This document shows positions 8,872 to 16,978 of a stretch of DNA of 50,976 bases, one piece after another. The notes beneath the pieces were generated by a model. It did no database searches. It saw nothing but the letters and a program-made list of their open reading frames with translations, and was not told the DNA's origin. Position 1 is the first letter of the stretch; every line of letters starts with the position of its first letter. Source of the stretch: CAYOXX01 sp964408025. Lineage in GTDB: Bacteria; Acidobacteriota; DATKUA01. Location of the stretch: contig CAYOXX010000012.1 of the NCBI GenBank assembly GCA_964408025.1, positions 1 through 50,976 of the forward strand. The letters run 5' to 3'. Made by a program: the position numbers and the translations under genes.

Positions 8872-9519
8872 TCAGGAGCCCTTGGCCTTCTTGTGGTCGG
8901 CGAGGAAGCGCTCCAGGCCGATGTCGGTCAGCGGGTGGCTGACCAGCTTGAACAGCACCGCAGGCGGCACGGTGGCGGCGTCGGCCCCCATCAGCGCGGC
9001 CTCCAGCACGTGCAGCGGGTTGCGGATGCTGGCCACCAGGATCTCGGTGTCGAAGCCGTAGTTGTCGTAAATGGTGCGAATCTCGCGGACGGTATCCATG
9101 CCCCGGTAAGAGATGTCGTCGATGCGGCCGACGAAGGGGCTGACGAAGGTCGCTCCGGCCTTGGCGGCCATCAGGGCCTGTACCGCGTTGAAGCAGAGGG
9201 TGACGTTGACGCCGATCCCCTCGCTCCGCAGCGCGCGGGCCGCCTTGAGCCCGTCGACGGTCAGGGGCACCTTGATGACGATGTTGTCGGCGATACCGGC
9301 CAGCCGCTGACCCTCGCGCGCCATTCCCTCGGCGTCGGTGGCGATCACCTCGGCGCTCACCGGCCCCTCGACTACGGAGCAGATCGCCTCGAGCACCTCC
9401 AGGTCGTCCCCGCCCACCTTGGCGATCAGGCTCGGATTGGTAGTGACCCCCTCGATAAGGCCCATGGAGTGGGCCTCGCGGATGTCGTCGACGTTGGCGG
9501 TGTCGATGAAAAACTTCAT
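8872..9519 (-). CDS. tal: Transaldolase of the small TalC/fructose-6-phosphate aldolase-like type
   Basis: A 215-aa single-domain TIM barrel. It transfers a dihydroxyacetone unit between sugar phosphates in the non-oxidative pentose phosphate pathway. The opening MKFFIDTANVDDI and GVTTNPSL (residues 24-31) are diagnostic. The Schiff-base lysine is Lys83 in NIVIKVPLT. FVGRIDD and the C-terminal SHPLTDIGLERF match the family. Short members are annotated either as transaldolase or as FSA; transaldolase is the commoner activity. The ribosome-binding site is weak (GGGTGAG). A zinc-ribbon gene lies 83 nt upstream on the same strand. Confidence 0.93.
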   Translation of the reverse strand: MKFFIDTANVDDIREAHSMGLIEGVTTNPSLIAKVGGDDLEVLEAICSVVEGPVSAEVIATDAEGMAREGQRLAGIADNIVIKVPLTVDGLKAARALRSEGIGVNVTLCFNAVQALMAAKAGATFVSPFVGRIDDISYRGMDTVREIRTIYDNYGFDTEILVASIRNPLHVLEAALMGADAATVPPAVLFKLVSHPLTDIGLERFLADHKKAKGS

Positions 9520-9602
9520 GGTCTCACCCGTGGTCTGCCGTCGGTTAAATTCCTACTGCCGATCGGGCTAAGCCGCGTCGGTTTCGCTTACCCGCAGGCG
9601 CC

Positions 9603-9953
9603 TCAGAGCTTCCGCAGCGCCTGCCAGATCGGCAGCGCGAAAAAGATCGCCGCCAGGGCGACGATCGCCGGCTGCCATCTCGACACCCAGGAGATGAAGA
9701 GCAGCGCCAGCAGCGCCAGCAGAACCAGCAGGATCTTGGCGATCAGGCGCCCGCGGCGGCCGAAGAAGGAAGGGGTTTGCACCTCCAGGACGGCATCCGC
9801 CTCCTCCACTTGGCGGCGCACCGACTCGTCGTCCAGCGCAGCGTCAGTCTCGGCGCGCTCGCGCTCGCTCAGCGCGCGGCCGCAGTAGATACAGATGTCA
9901 CGGCCGCGCTGCAGCGGCCGCCCGCATCCCGCGCAATTGGGGACCTCGCTCAT
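9603..9953 (-). CDS. Zinc-ribbon protein with two membrane helices
   Basis: A 116-aa protein. The start is set at the ATG at 9953, because the N-terminus then opens with a zinc ribbon, CAGC (about residues 7-10) and CIYC (about 20-23), and a GGGGAGG site lies about 11 nt upstream. A charged linker (residues 30-65) follows, then two hydrophobic helices (about 70-88 and 93-108). This is the general zinc-ribbon plus membrane-anchor pattern; no specific function is indicated. It is divergently arranged with the FHA gene. Confidence 0.7.
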   Translation of the reverse strand: MSEVPNCAGCGRPLQRGRDICIYCGRALSERERAETDAALDDESVRRQVEEADAVLEVQTPSFFGRRGRLIAKILLVLLALLALLFISWVSRWQPAIVALAAIFFALPIWQALRKL

Positions 9954-10103
9954 CCTGCATACACCTCCCCGTTCGCCCGCAACAGTGTTGCCGACACCCG
10001 CCGCGCTGTCAACCACCAGCCCGTCAGCCGTTGACATCGTCTCGCAGCGACCGGTAACATCTGTGATCCGGCAGCCCAACGCAAACCATTGAGACAGGTC
10101 GCG

Positions 10104-11444
10104 ATGGCAACCATTCCTTGCAAGCGCGAGATAGTGAGCGGTTACGAGTGCGGAGCCGACAGGTTCGACGAGGTCTTCCTTCACGTCACCAAGGGCAGGG
10201 GGGCCGCTGACGGCTACTTCTGCTATGACGACGGAGAGGCGCGGCGTTTCCTGCTGCTCAGGAACGGGCAGCCGTTCAGCGCCGCAGTCGTCGACGACGG
10301 CAGCGGCGGGACGACGGCTCTAAGGGAGTTCTTCGAGCCGTTCTTGTCAGGCGCTTGCTCCCTCACCTTCTGCGAGGCCGACGCGGAACTGGTCGAGTCG
10401 GTCGCCGCCGCTTGGCAGCGGTCGCCCGACGCCCACGTCAGCAAGGCGCTCGTGGACCCTTCCATCGTGGTGCGCTCGCTCACCGACCGCGGTGTGCGCG
10501 CGCTGGTCAGGATGCGCAGCGGGCAGGCGTACAGCTACGCGCTCGTGGACGGCGGCGAGGTGCAGTGGTTCCACGCCGGCGGGCCCGACGCCGAGCCGGC
10601 GGTCGGCCACCTGCCCTCCGCACGGCTAGCCACCGCGCTGGAGCGGCGCCGCGGCGAGCTGGACCTCGACATCTACCTCGACCCCCACGCGCAGCGCTCC
10701 GACGACTGGGCCGTGGTGCCGCCGGACTACCACGAGGGGATGGTGCGCTTCTACTGCACGACCGCCCCCCAGATAGTGGTCTCGCTGGGCGGGCGCGAGG
10801 TGAAGAGGGTTAGGCTGCGGCCGGGCGACACAACTGTGGGGCGCGATGCGGGCAACGACCTGATGATCGACAACCTCAGCGTCTCGAGGCAGCACGCCGT
10901 TTTCACCTTCGTCGACGGCCGCTGCTCGATCGAGGACCTCGGCTCCAGCAACGGAACCATCGTCGGCGGCCGGAGAATAGAGAGCGCGGAGCTGCTGGCG
11001 GACGGCCAGGAGGCGATCGTCGGCAAGCACAGCCTCCGTTTCGTGGCGCGCGCCACGCTCCGGGACAAGCCCGCCGACTCCTCCCAGATGGACAGCACCG
11101 TCTTCATGAGGGTTCCACAGTTCTCCCAGCGAGAGGAGCCCCTGGAGGGAGTGCTCACCGTCGGCGGCCGGACCGTGCGGATCAGCCGCACGCCGTGGAC
11201 CATCGGCTCTGACAGCGGCTGCGACCTACAGCTGCGGCAGTGGGGCGTGCGGCCGCTGCACGCCCAGGTGGAGAGGGACGCCGCGGGCCAGCTCTGGATC
11301 ACCCACCAGGGCGGGGCGATGAGCTCCACCCGCGTCAACGGCCTCAAGACGAAGACCTCGCCCCTGCGCAGCGGCGACGACATCCAGGTCGGCTCCGCCT
11401 CCATTCGCTTCCGGCTCCTTGGCGAGCGCTCGCCGGAGAAATGA
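10104..11444 (+). CDS. Protein with two FHA domains
   Basis: A 446-aa cytoplasmic protein. Residues about 1-220 have no domain I recognise. A canonical forkhead-associated (phosphothreonine-binding) domain occupies about 224-312, with TVGRDAGNDLMID, SVSRQHAVF and DLGSSNGT all intact. A second, degenerate FHA domain spans about 350-442: TIGSDSGCDLQL has Ser for the key Arg, though RPLHAQV and TRVNGL keep the fold signature. The tandem suggests one phosphopeptide-reading and one structural module. An upstream in-frame TTG (10089) is possible. It is coupled by an ATGA overlap to the exported transglutaminase-like gene. Confidence 0.82.
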   Translation: MATIPCKREIVSGYECGADRFDEVFLHVTKGRGAADGYFCYDDGEARRFLLLRNGQPFSAAVVDDGSGGTTALREFFEPFLSGACSLTFCEADAELVESVAAAWQRSPDAHVSKALVDPSIVVRSLTDRGVRALVRMRSGQAYSYALVDGGEVQWFHAGGPDAEPAVGHLPSARLATALERRRGELDLDIYLDPHAQRSDDWAVVPPDYHEGMVRFYCTTAPQIVVSLGGREVKRVRLRPGDTTVGRDAGNDLMIDNLSVSRQHAVFTFVDGRCSIEDLGSSNGTIVGGRRIESAELLADGQEAIVGKHSLRFVARATLRDKPADSSQMDSTVFMRVPQFSQREEPLEGVLTVGGRTVRISRTPWTIGSDSGCDLQLRQWGVRPLHAQVERDAAGQLWITHQGGAMSSTRVNGLKTKTSPLRSGDDIQVGSASIRFRLLGERSPEK

Positions 11445-13417
11445 AAGCCGTCACGATCGCCGCCTGCGCGGCCCTAACCGTTCTCCTCGGTGCCCCCGCC
11501 CCCGCCGTGCCGCCGCAGGAGGAGTACGAGAGCGCCTTCATCGCCCTGCGAGACTCGATCGGGCTGCAGGCCTACAGCGGCTGCCTGAAGGGGCCGGAGG
11601 GTGTGCGGCGCGACGGCGCCGGCAACAGCCTCGACAGGGCGATGCTGCTGGCCCGGATGCTGCGGGAGCGCGGCCACACGGTCAGGATCGCCCACGGTCG
11701 CCTGCGCGGCCAGGCCCTGGCTCAGGTGGTCGCGCTGGCCAGAGCGTGGGGACGAGGGCAGGGGCGAGGGCTGGCGCCGGAGCTGCAGCCGGCAGCCGGC
11801 TCGGCGGAGGCGCAGCAGGAGCTGGAGCGTGTTCTGCGCGACCACTACTGGGTGCAGGTCGGGGTGGGGGAGAACTGGTTCAGCCTCGACCCGACGCTGC
11901 CCGACGCCCTGCCGGGCGAGACCATCGCCTCGCTGCGCAACTTCTACGAGACCCTGCCCGCCTTTCTCTACCAGCGGCTCGAGCTCGAGCTGTTCTGCGA
12001 ATTCTATATCAGCGGGCAGTACGCCAGGGCCAAGCTGTTGAGCTTCAACGGCCTCGTCAAGGATCTGGCGGGGCGGCCGCTGACGCTGCTGTTCGTCCGC
12101 CGGGAGGCCGGCGGACGCTTCCGCTACTCGCCCGACGACCGCTTCGCGCCGGTGCTGATCTCCGGCGGCAGGCTCCATCAGGCCCTCAACCTGCGCACCG
12201 AGGCGGCCAGGATCGCGGCCCGCGGCGGCGGGCCGATGCCCGCAGTCGACGTCGGCCGGGTCTGGATGGTGCTGACCCTGCGGGCCCCGGGAAGCGCCGA
12301 CCGCGTTACACAGCGCCTCCTCTATTCGAACCTCCCGCCAGCGTTCTCCCGTCTGCACGAGGTGATGGCGATCGCCGTGAGTTCCGGGGCTGGCGGCCAT
12401 CCAAGTTCCATGGCCTGGAGTCTGCGGACCGCCGCCGACGGCCTGGCGGGGGTCGGCAGGCCGGCGGCGCGGCGGACGCCGGCGAGGGCCGAGGTGCGGG
12501 ACGCAGCGGCGCTGCTCGGCGCCCAGCGCGCGCTCTGCCGCGCCGCAGCGCTGCAGCTGCTCTCCTACATCGACGACGCGGCGCGCTGGATCGACTCCGG
12601 CTTCGCTACCGACGCCTCGGCGCCCCAGCCGCAGGTGCTGGCGCTGGCCGCCGATCCTCTGGACGGGAGCCTGCGGGCCGACGTCCTGCTGCTCGACACG
12701 CGCCCCCTGGCCGAGGCCTGGGCCGACGAGCTCGCCGCACCGGCGGCCGGCTTCGCGCTAGGCGTGACCGCCTCGCTGCAGGAAGGGAGGCTGCTGGCTT
12801 CCCTGCTCGGGCACTCGGGCGGGACGCGGGACGCTGTGGAGGCGACCGCCAGGGCGCTGCGCGGCGGCGGCCGCTGGCGGGCTGTCGACCAGGCCACAAT
12901 TGCGGATCTCGAAGACTTCGACCTGCCGGCTGAAGCGAGCCGGCTGATGGAGGCGGCCGCCGAGGCCGGCAGGGTCCTTATCCTGCCCGAAAGCTCGCGT
13001 AGTCTGGGGCCCGGCGGCCTGGTGTGGTGGGAGCTCGACGGGGAGACGGGAATGATGATCGGCATGCTACACCCAGGCTTCGGGGGAGCGCAGGGCGAGC
13101 TGCCCCCGGAGTGGGGCGACATCGCCGCAGCCTACGCTCCTGGCGTCGGAGAGGACTGGCCAGGGAGGCTTGCGGAACTCTGCCGCTCCGCGGCTGAGAC
13201 TATCTCCCGCGGCGCGGGCGCCTGGCGGGGAGAGGCGTGCGAGTTAGTTCCGGAGGCGGTGCTGCTGGTTCACGCCCTGGCCTCGGACGCGCTGCAGCGA
13301 AGCCCCAGGGTGACGATCTCGCCCCGGGTGCGGCGGCTGCTCGGAGGCGAGGGCGAGGCGCTGCTGCGCAGGGCCCTGGCGGCCCTCTGCCCCGCCTCGA
13401 TACGTCGGCGCGAATGA
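11441..13417 (+). CDS. Exported transglutaminase-like protein lacking the catalytic cysteine
   Basis: A 658-aa protein with a signal peptide (residues 1-23, cleavage after APA). Residues about 45-165 resemble the transglutaminase-like cysteine-protease fold. The helix that normally carries the nucleophile reads GNSLDRAMLLARMLR, with Ser where families have Cys, while the His (HYWVQVG) and Asp (WFSLDPTLP) of the triad are kept. That suggests a non-hydrolytic, binding role, though Ser could be a weak nucleophile. The long remainder (about 170-658) is Ala/Leu/Arg rich and unassigned. The ATG overlaps the FHA stop, so the pair is translationally coupled. Confidence 0.65.
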   Translation: MKAVTIAACAALTVLLGAPAPAVPPQEEYESAFIALRDSIGLQAYSGCLKGPEGVRRDGAGNSLDRAMLLARMLRERGHTVRIAHGRLRGQALAQVVALARAWGRGQGRGLAPELQPAAGSAEAQQELERVLRDHYWVQVGVGENWFSLDPTLPDALPGETIASLRNFYETLPAFLYQRLELELFCEFYISGQYARAKLLSFNGLVKDLAGRPLTLLFVRREAGGRFRYSPDDRFAPVLISGGRLHQALNLRTEAARIAARGGGPMPAVDVGRVWMVLTLRAPGSADRVTQRLLYSNLPPAFSRLHEVMAIAVSSGAGGHPSSMAWSLRTAADGLAGVGRPAARRTPARAEVRDAAALLGAQRALCRAAALQLLSYIDDAARWIDSGFATDASAPQPQVLALAADPLDGSLRADVLLLDTRPLAEAWADELAAPAAGFALGVTASLQEGRLLASLLGHSGGTRDAVEATARALRGGGRWRAVDQATIADLEDFDLPAEASRLMEAAAEAGRVLILPESSRSLGPGGLVWWELDGETGMMIGMLHPGFGGAQGELPPEWGDIAAAYAPGVGEDWPGRLAELCRSAAETISRGAGAWRGEACELVPEAVLLVHALASDALQRSPRVTISPRVRRLLGGEGEALLRRALAALCPASIRRRE

Positions 13418-13434
13418 AACAGGATCGGCTACCC

Positions 13435-13463
13435 TTGACAGCACCGGGTTGTGTTCCTATCTT
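13435..13463 (+). promoter_or_regulatory. Sigma-70-type promoter of nifU-nifS
   Basis: TTGACA (13435-13440), 17-nt spacer, TATCTT (13458-13463). The predicted leader is about 80 nt and GC-rich, with overlapping inverted repeats (CCTCCCGGGCGGGAGG around 13504-13519) that could form a leader hairpin. Confidence 0.7.
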
Positions 13464-13549
13464 TCATTTGAGTTAATTCTGTTTCTCAAGCGCCCCGGCG
13501 CGCCCTCCCGGGCGGGAGGAGGCGCCGCCGGGTCGATAGAGTGATAGAC

Positions 13550-14404
13550 ATGTGGGACTACTCAGAGAAGGTAAAGGACCACTTCTTCAATCCGCGCAAT
13601 GTGGGCGATATAGAGGACCCGGACGCGGAGGCAGAAGTCGGCTCGCTGGCCTGCGGCGACGCCCTGAAGCTGATGCTGAAGATCGACGACGAGGGCCGGA
13701 TAGTCGATGCCAAGTTCAAGACGTTCGGCTGCGGCTCCGCAATCGCCAGCTCCAGCGCGCTGACCGAGATGATCATCGGCAAGACGGTCGAGGAGGCGGC
13801 CGGGATCAGCAACCGCGACATCGCTGACTACCTAGGCGGCCTGCCCGAGGAGAAGATGCACTGCAGCGTCATGGGCATGGAGGCCCTGGAGAAGGCGCTG
13901 GCGCGCTACCGCGGCGATGCGGTTCCCGAGGACGAGGAGGAGGGATTCCGCATCGTCTGTAACTGCTTCGGCGTAACCGACGCCAAGATCAAGCGCGTGG
14001 TGCGCGACAACAGGCTCACCACGCCCGAGCAGGTGACCCACTACTGCAAAGCCGGCGGCGGCTGCGGCTCCTGCGTCCCCGAGATCGAGGACCTCATCGC
14101 CGAGGTTTGGGAGGAGGAGGGCATGAAGCGCCCGCCGCCGGAGCCGGCGCGCCCGGCCGGGCTGACGAACATCGAGAAGATGAAGCTGGTGATCAGGACC
14201 ATCGACGAGGAGATCCGCCCGGCCCTGCAGAAGGACGGCGGCGACATCGAGCTTGTGGACATCGACGGCGACAGGGTGATGGTCAGCCTGCGCGGCACCT
14301 GCGCCGAGTGCAAGCTGGCCGAATTCACCCTCTCCCTCTTTGTCCAGCAGAAGCTGCGCGAGATGGTCAGCGAGGACCTGGTAGTCGAGGAGGTGCAGGA
14401 GTGA
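13550..14404 (+). CDS. nifU: NifU, full-length Fe-S cluster scaffold
   Basis: Scaffold on which NifS-derived sulfur and iron are assembled into [2Fe-2S]/[4Fe-4S] clusters. The three-domain, NIF-type architecture is complete in 284 aa. The IscU-like domain has Cys35, Cys61 and Cys105 plus Asp37. The central BFD-like [2Fe-2S] domain (about 130-180) has VCNCFG and CKAGGGCGSC. The C-terminal Nfu domain has CAEC. I start at ATG 13550 (MWDYSEKV), the usual family start; a GTG nine nt upstream is also open. The stop overlaps the nifS GTG. No nitrogenase gene is near, so general Fe-S assembly is likely, as in other non-diazotrophs with NIF machinery. Confidence 0.94.
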   Translation: MWDYSEKVKDHFFNPRNVGDIEDPDAEAEVGSLACGDALKLMLKIDDEGRIVDAKFKTFGCGSAIASSSALTEMIIGKTVEEAAGISNRDIADYLGGLPEEKMHCSVMGMEALEKALARYRGDAVPEDEEEGFRIVCNCFGVTDAKIKRVVRDNRLTTPEQVTHYCKAGGGCGSCVPEIEDLIAEVWEEEGMKRPPPEPARPAGLTNIEKMKLVIRTIDEEIRPALQKDGGDIELVDIDGDRVMVSLRGTCAECKLAEFTLSLFVQQKLREMVSEDLVVEEVQE

Positions 14405-15636
14405 GCGCTGAACGGATAATCTACCTCGACAACAACGCCACCACCCGCGTCGCCGACGAGGCGGCCGAGGCGATGCACCCCTACTTCACGCAGCTATACG
14501 GCAACCCCTCGTCGATGCACGACTTCGGAGGGCAGGTGGCCAATGCGGTCGAGGAAGCGCGCGGCCGGGTGGCGGAGCTGCTGGGAGCCGGCGACACGGA
14601 GATCGTCTTCAACTCCTGCGGCACCGAGAGCGACAACGCCGCCATCATGGGAACCCTGCTGAGCTACCCCGACAAGCGGCACCTCGTCACCACCCGCGTC
14701 GAGCACCCAGCGGTCCTAAATCTCTGCCGTGCTCTCAGCAAGCGCGGCTACCGGATCACCGAGCTGGGAGTGGACGGCGTGGGCAACCTCGATCCCGAGG
14801 AGCTGCGCGAGGCGATCCGCGACGACACAGCCGTCGTCTCCATCATGTGGGCCAACAACGAGACCGGCGTCGTCTTCCCAGTCGAGGAGCTGGGTGCGAT
14901 CGTCAAGGAGAAGGGCACCGTCTTCCACGTAGACGCCGTGCAGGCGGTCGGCAAGATCCCGGTCGACCTGGCGGCCACAGAAACCATAGACCTGCTGACA
15001 CTCAGCGGCCACAAGATACACGCCCCCAAGGGGATCGGCGCCCTCTACGTACGCAGAGGCACCAGGCTGCGCCCGCTGGTGGTCGGCGGCCACCAGGAGC
15101 GAGGCCGCCGAGGCGGCACCGAGAACGTCCCCTACATCGTCGGCCTCGGGGTGGCGGCGCGGCTCTGCGCCGAGGGGATCGAGGACGAGAACACCCGCGT
15201 GCAGGCCCTCAGGGACAAGCTCGAGAGGGGGCTCCTGGCAAGCGTGCCGAACGCCATCCTCAACGGCGACGCCAAGCGCCGCCTTCCCAACACATCATCG
15301 ATCAGCTTCGAGTTCGTCGAGGGGGAGGCGATACTGATGTTGATGAGCGAGAAAGGGATCTGCGCCTCCTCAGGCAGCGCCTGCACATCCGGAAGCCTCG
15401 AGCCGAGCCACGTGCTGAGGGCAATGGGCGTGCCCTTCACCGCCGCCCACGGATCGATACGCTTCAGCCTCAGCCGCTACAACTCCGAGGAGGAGATCGA
15501 TTACATCTTGCGGGAGGTGCCGTCAATCATCGGGCGCCTGCGTGATTTAAGCCCCTTCAGCGCGGACCGCATCGATTTCCCCGACCTGCGGCCGGACCAC
15601 CCGGTCGCGCGCGCGCACGGCGAGGACGCCAAGTAG
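14401..15636 (+). CDS. nifS: Cysteine desulfurase NifS
   Basis: PLP-dependent enzyme converting L-cysteine to alanine and delivering persulfide sulfur to NifU. The 411-aa class V aminotransferase fold is complete: YLDNNATT at the N-terminus, PLP lysine Lys205 in LSGHKIH, and active-site Cys328 in the loop SGSACTSGS. That loop length is the NifS/IscS (group I) type. The start is GTG at 14401, in a GTGA overlap with the nifU stop and 5-6 nt after GGAGG, so synthesis is coupled to the scaffold. In a selenoprotein-making cell the same enzyme class can also mobilise selenium from selenocysteine; no sequence evidence separates these roles. Confidence 0.95.
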   Translation: MSAERIIYLDNNATTRVADEAAEAMHPYFTQLYGNPSSMHDFGGQVANAVEEARGRVAELLGAGDTEIVFNSCGTESDNAAIMGTLLSYPDKRHLVTTRVEHPAVLNLCRALSKRGYRITELGVDGVGNLDPEELREAIRDDTAVVSIMWANNETGVVFPVEELGAIVKEKGTVFHVDAVQAVGKIPVDLAATETIDLLTLSGHKIHAPKGIGALYVRRGTRLRPLVVGGHQERGRRGGTENVPYIVGLGVAARLCAEGIEDENTRVQALRDKLERGLLASVPNAILNGDAKRRLPNTSSISFEFVEGEAILMLMSEKGICASSGSACTSGSLEPSHVLRAMGVPFTAAHGSIRFSLSRYNSEEEIDYILREVPSIIGRLRDLSPFSADRIDFPDLRPDHPVARAHGEDAK

Positions 15637-15694
15637 CCCTGCGAGCGGCCCGAGCGCGAACGCTGAGCCCCTGGCTGCAGCGCTGCCGGCTGTG

Positions 15695-15700
15695 TATAAT
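15695..15700 (+). promoter_or_regulatory. Possible -10 element before the ADH-like gene
   Basis: TATAAT at 15695-15700 is a perfect -10, but the position 17 nt upstream (TGGCTG, 15672-15677) is a poor -35. It would give a leader of about 80 nt. Weak call. Confidence 0.4.
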
Positions 15701-15784
15701 GAAATAGGGCGGTAGCGAGCATCTATTAATCCGTAGTGAGCAAGATGGCTGCCAGGTTGTGCCGTCCGCGGGAGGAGGGAGTCG

Positions 15785-16933
15785 ATGCCGCTGCAATTCA
15801 GGACGCCTCAGGTAATCATAACTGGGCGCGGAGCGCACGAGTGGCTGACGGAACTCGAAGAGCTGAAGGGAAAGGCCTGCGCGCTGCTCCTCGTCGACGA
15901 AGCGAGAGTGGAGAGAGAGATCGAGAAGCGCTGTGCGGGCGACCTCAAGTCGCTGGGGATCGAAGTCGACGAATTCCGCGAAATCGGCAGCCAGGTGACG
16001 AGCGACGAGCTGCTTAAGGGCTTGGAGCGGGTGCGCTCCAGAGGTGTCGACGTGATAGTCGCCGCCGGCGGCCGCAACGTCATGCAGGCCGCGAAGATAC
16101 TCGCCCTGATGGCAACCAACGGCGAGGAGGTCGTGGAGTCCTGGGGCACCGCGGAGGTCAAGAAACCCGCCATGCCGGTGATCGCCCTGGCGATGACGGC
16201 CGGCAGCGGAGCGGCGATCGCCCAGTGCGCCTGCTATATGGACAGCGAGACGAAGACCAGGCGCTGCGTTGCCCACCCCAACCTTATGCCTGCCGCGGCG
16301 ATACTCGACCCGGGATTGAAATCCTGGCAGGCACCCGACGAGATGGCCTGCGACGGCATCGTGTCGGTCGGCTTCGCCGTCGAGTCGTTGACCTCGAAGC
16401 TGTCGACGCCGGTCACCGACGCCTGCGCCCTGGCAGCCTTCGTGGCCCTCGTCCGCTGGCTGCCGGTCTCATACGCCCTCGGCGCCGACCTGGCCGCGCG
16501 TGAGCAGGTGATGTACGCACAGCAGATGGTTTCCATAGCGATGAGCAACTGCTCGTGCGCCGTCATCTGCAAACTCGCGGGCCAGATCGAAGCGCGCACC
16601 CGCATTCCCTTCGGCCACGCCGTCTCGGCGCTGCTGCCGCCCATGCTGGAGTTCTACGAGAAGTCGGTGCCCGAAAAGGTCAGGGAGATCGCTGAGGCGC
16701 TGAGGAAGGGCGGCGTCTCGGTGGATGAAAGCAGCGAGCGGCTCTCGGCGGCCGACCTCATGACTCGGTTCATTCAGAGCCTCGACCTGCCGCTGCACCT
16801 CAGCTTCCTGGGCATGGAGGAAACAGTCATTCCCGAGCTGGCCGCGGCGATCGACTGCCGCAGTTACGCCTCCACCACCCCCCGCCCCGTGGATGAAAAG
16901 GTGCTTACGGCGATCCTGAACAGGGCGCTCTGA
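15785..16933 (+). CDS. Iron-containing alcohol dehydrogenase-fold protein lacking metal ligands
   Basis: A 382-aa protein with the overall layout of group III (iron-dependent) alcohol dehydrogenases: Rossmann-like half, then a helical half. The key residues are gone. The nucleotide-binding GGGSxxDxAK reads AGGRNVMQAAK. The D-x3-H-x2-E metal motif is replaced (Val and Phe before the Glu in GFAVESLTS). The second histidine region reads IPFGHAVSALLPP, with Phe for the metal His. Either it is a non-redox paralogue or it uses other residues. GGAGGAGGGAG precedes the ATG. Classical activity should not be assumed. Confidence 0.75.
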   Translation: MPLQFRTPQVIITGRGAHEWLTELEELKGKACALLLVDEARVEREIEKRCAGDLKSLGIEVDEFREIGSQVTSDELLKGLERVRSRGVDVIVAAGGRNVMQAAKILALMATNGEEVVESWGTAEVKKPAMPVIALAMTAGSGAAIAQCACYMDSETKTRRCVAHPNLMPAAAILDPGLKSWQAPDEMACDGIVSVGFAVESLTSKLSTPVTDACALAAFVALVRWLPVSYALGADLAAREQVMYAQQMVSIAMSNCSCAVICKLAGQIEARTRIPFGHAVSALLPPMLEFYEKSVPEKVREIAEALRKGGVSVDESSERLSAADLMTRFIQSLDLPLHLSFLGMEETVIPELAAAIDCRSYASTTPRPVDEKVLTAILNRAL

Positions 16934-16978
16934 ACCGCTTACGGAACTGGAGGGAGGAGCGTCCGTCCTGCGGGATCG

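Noticed and set aside
13550..15636. A nitrogen-fixation locus
   Set aside because: NifU and NifS alone, without nitrogenase genes, also serve as general Fe-S machinery in many bacteria; there is nothing else nif-like around.
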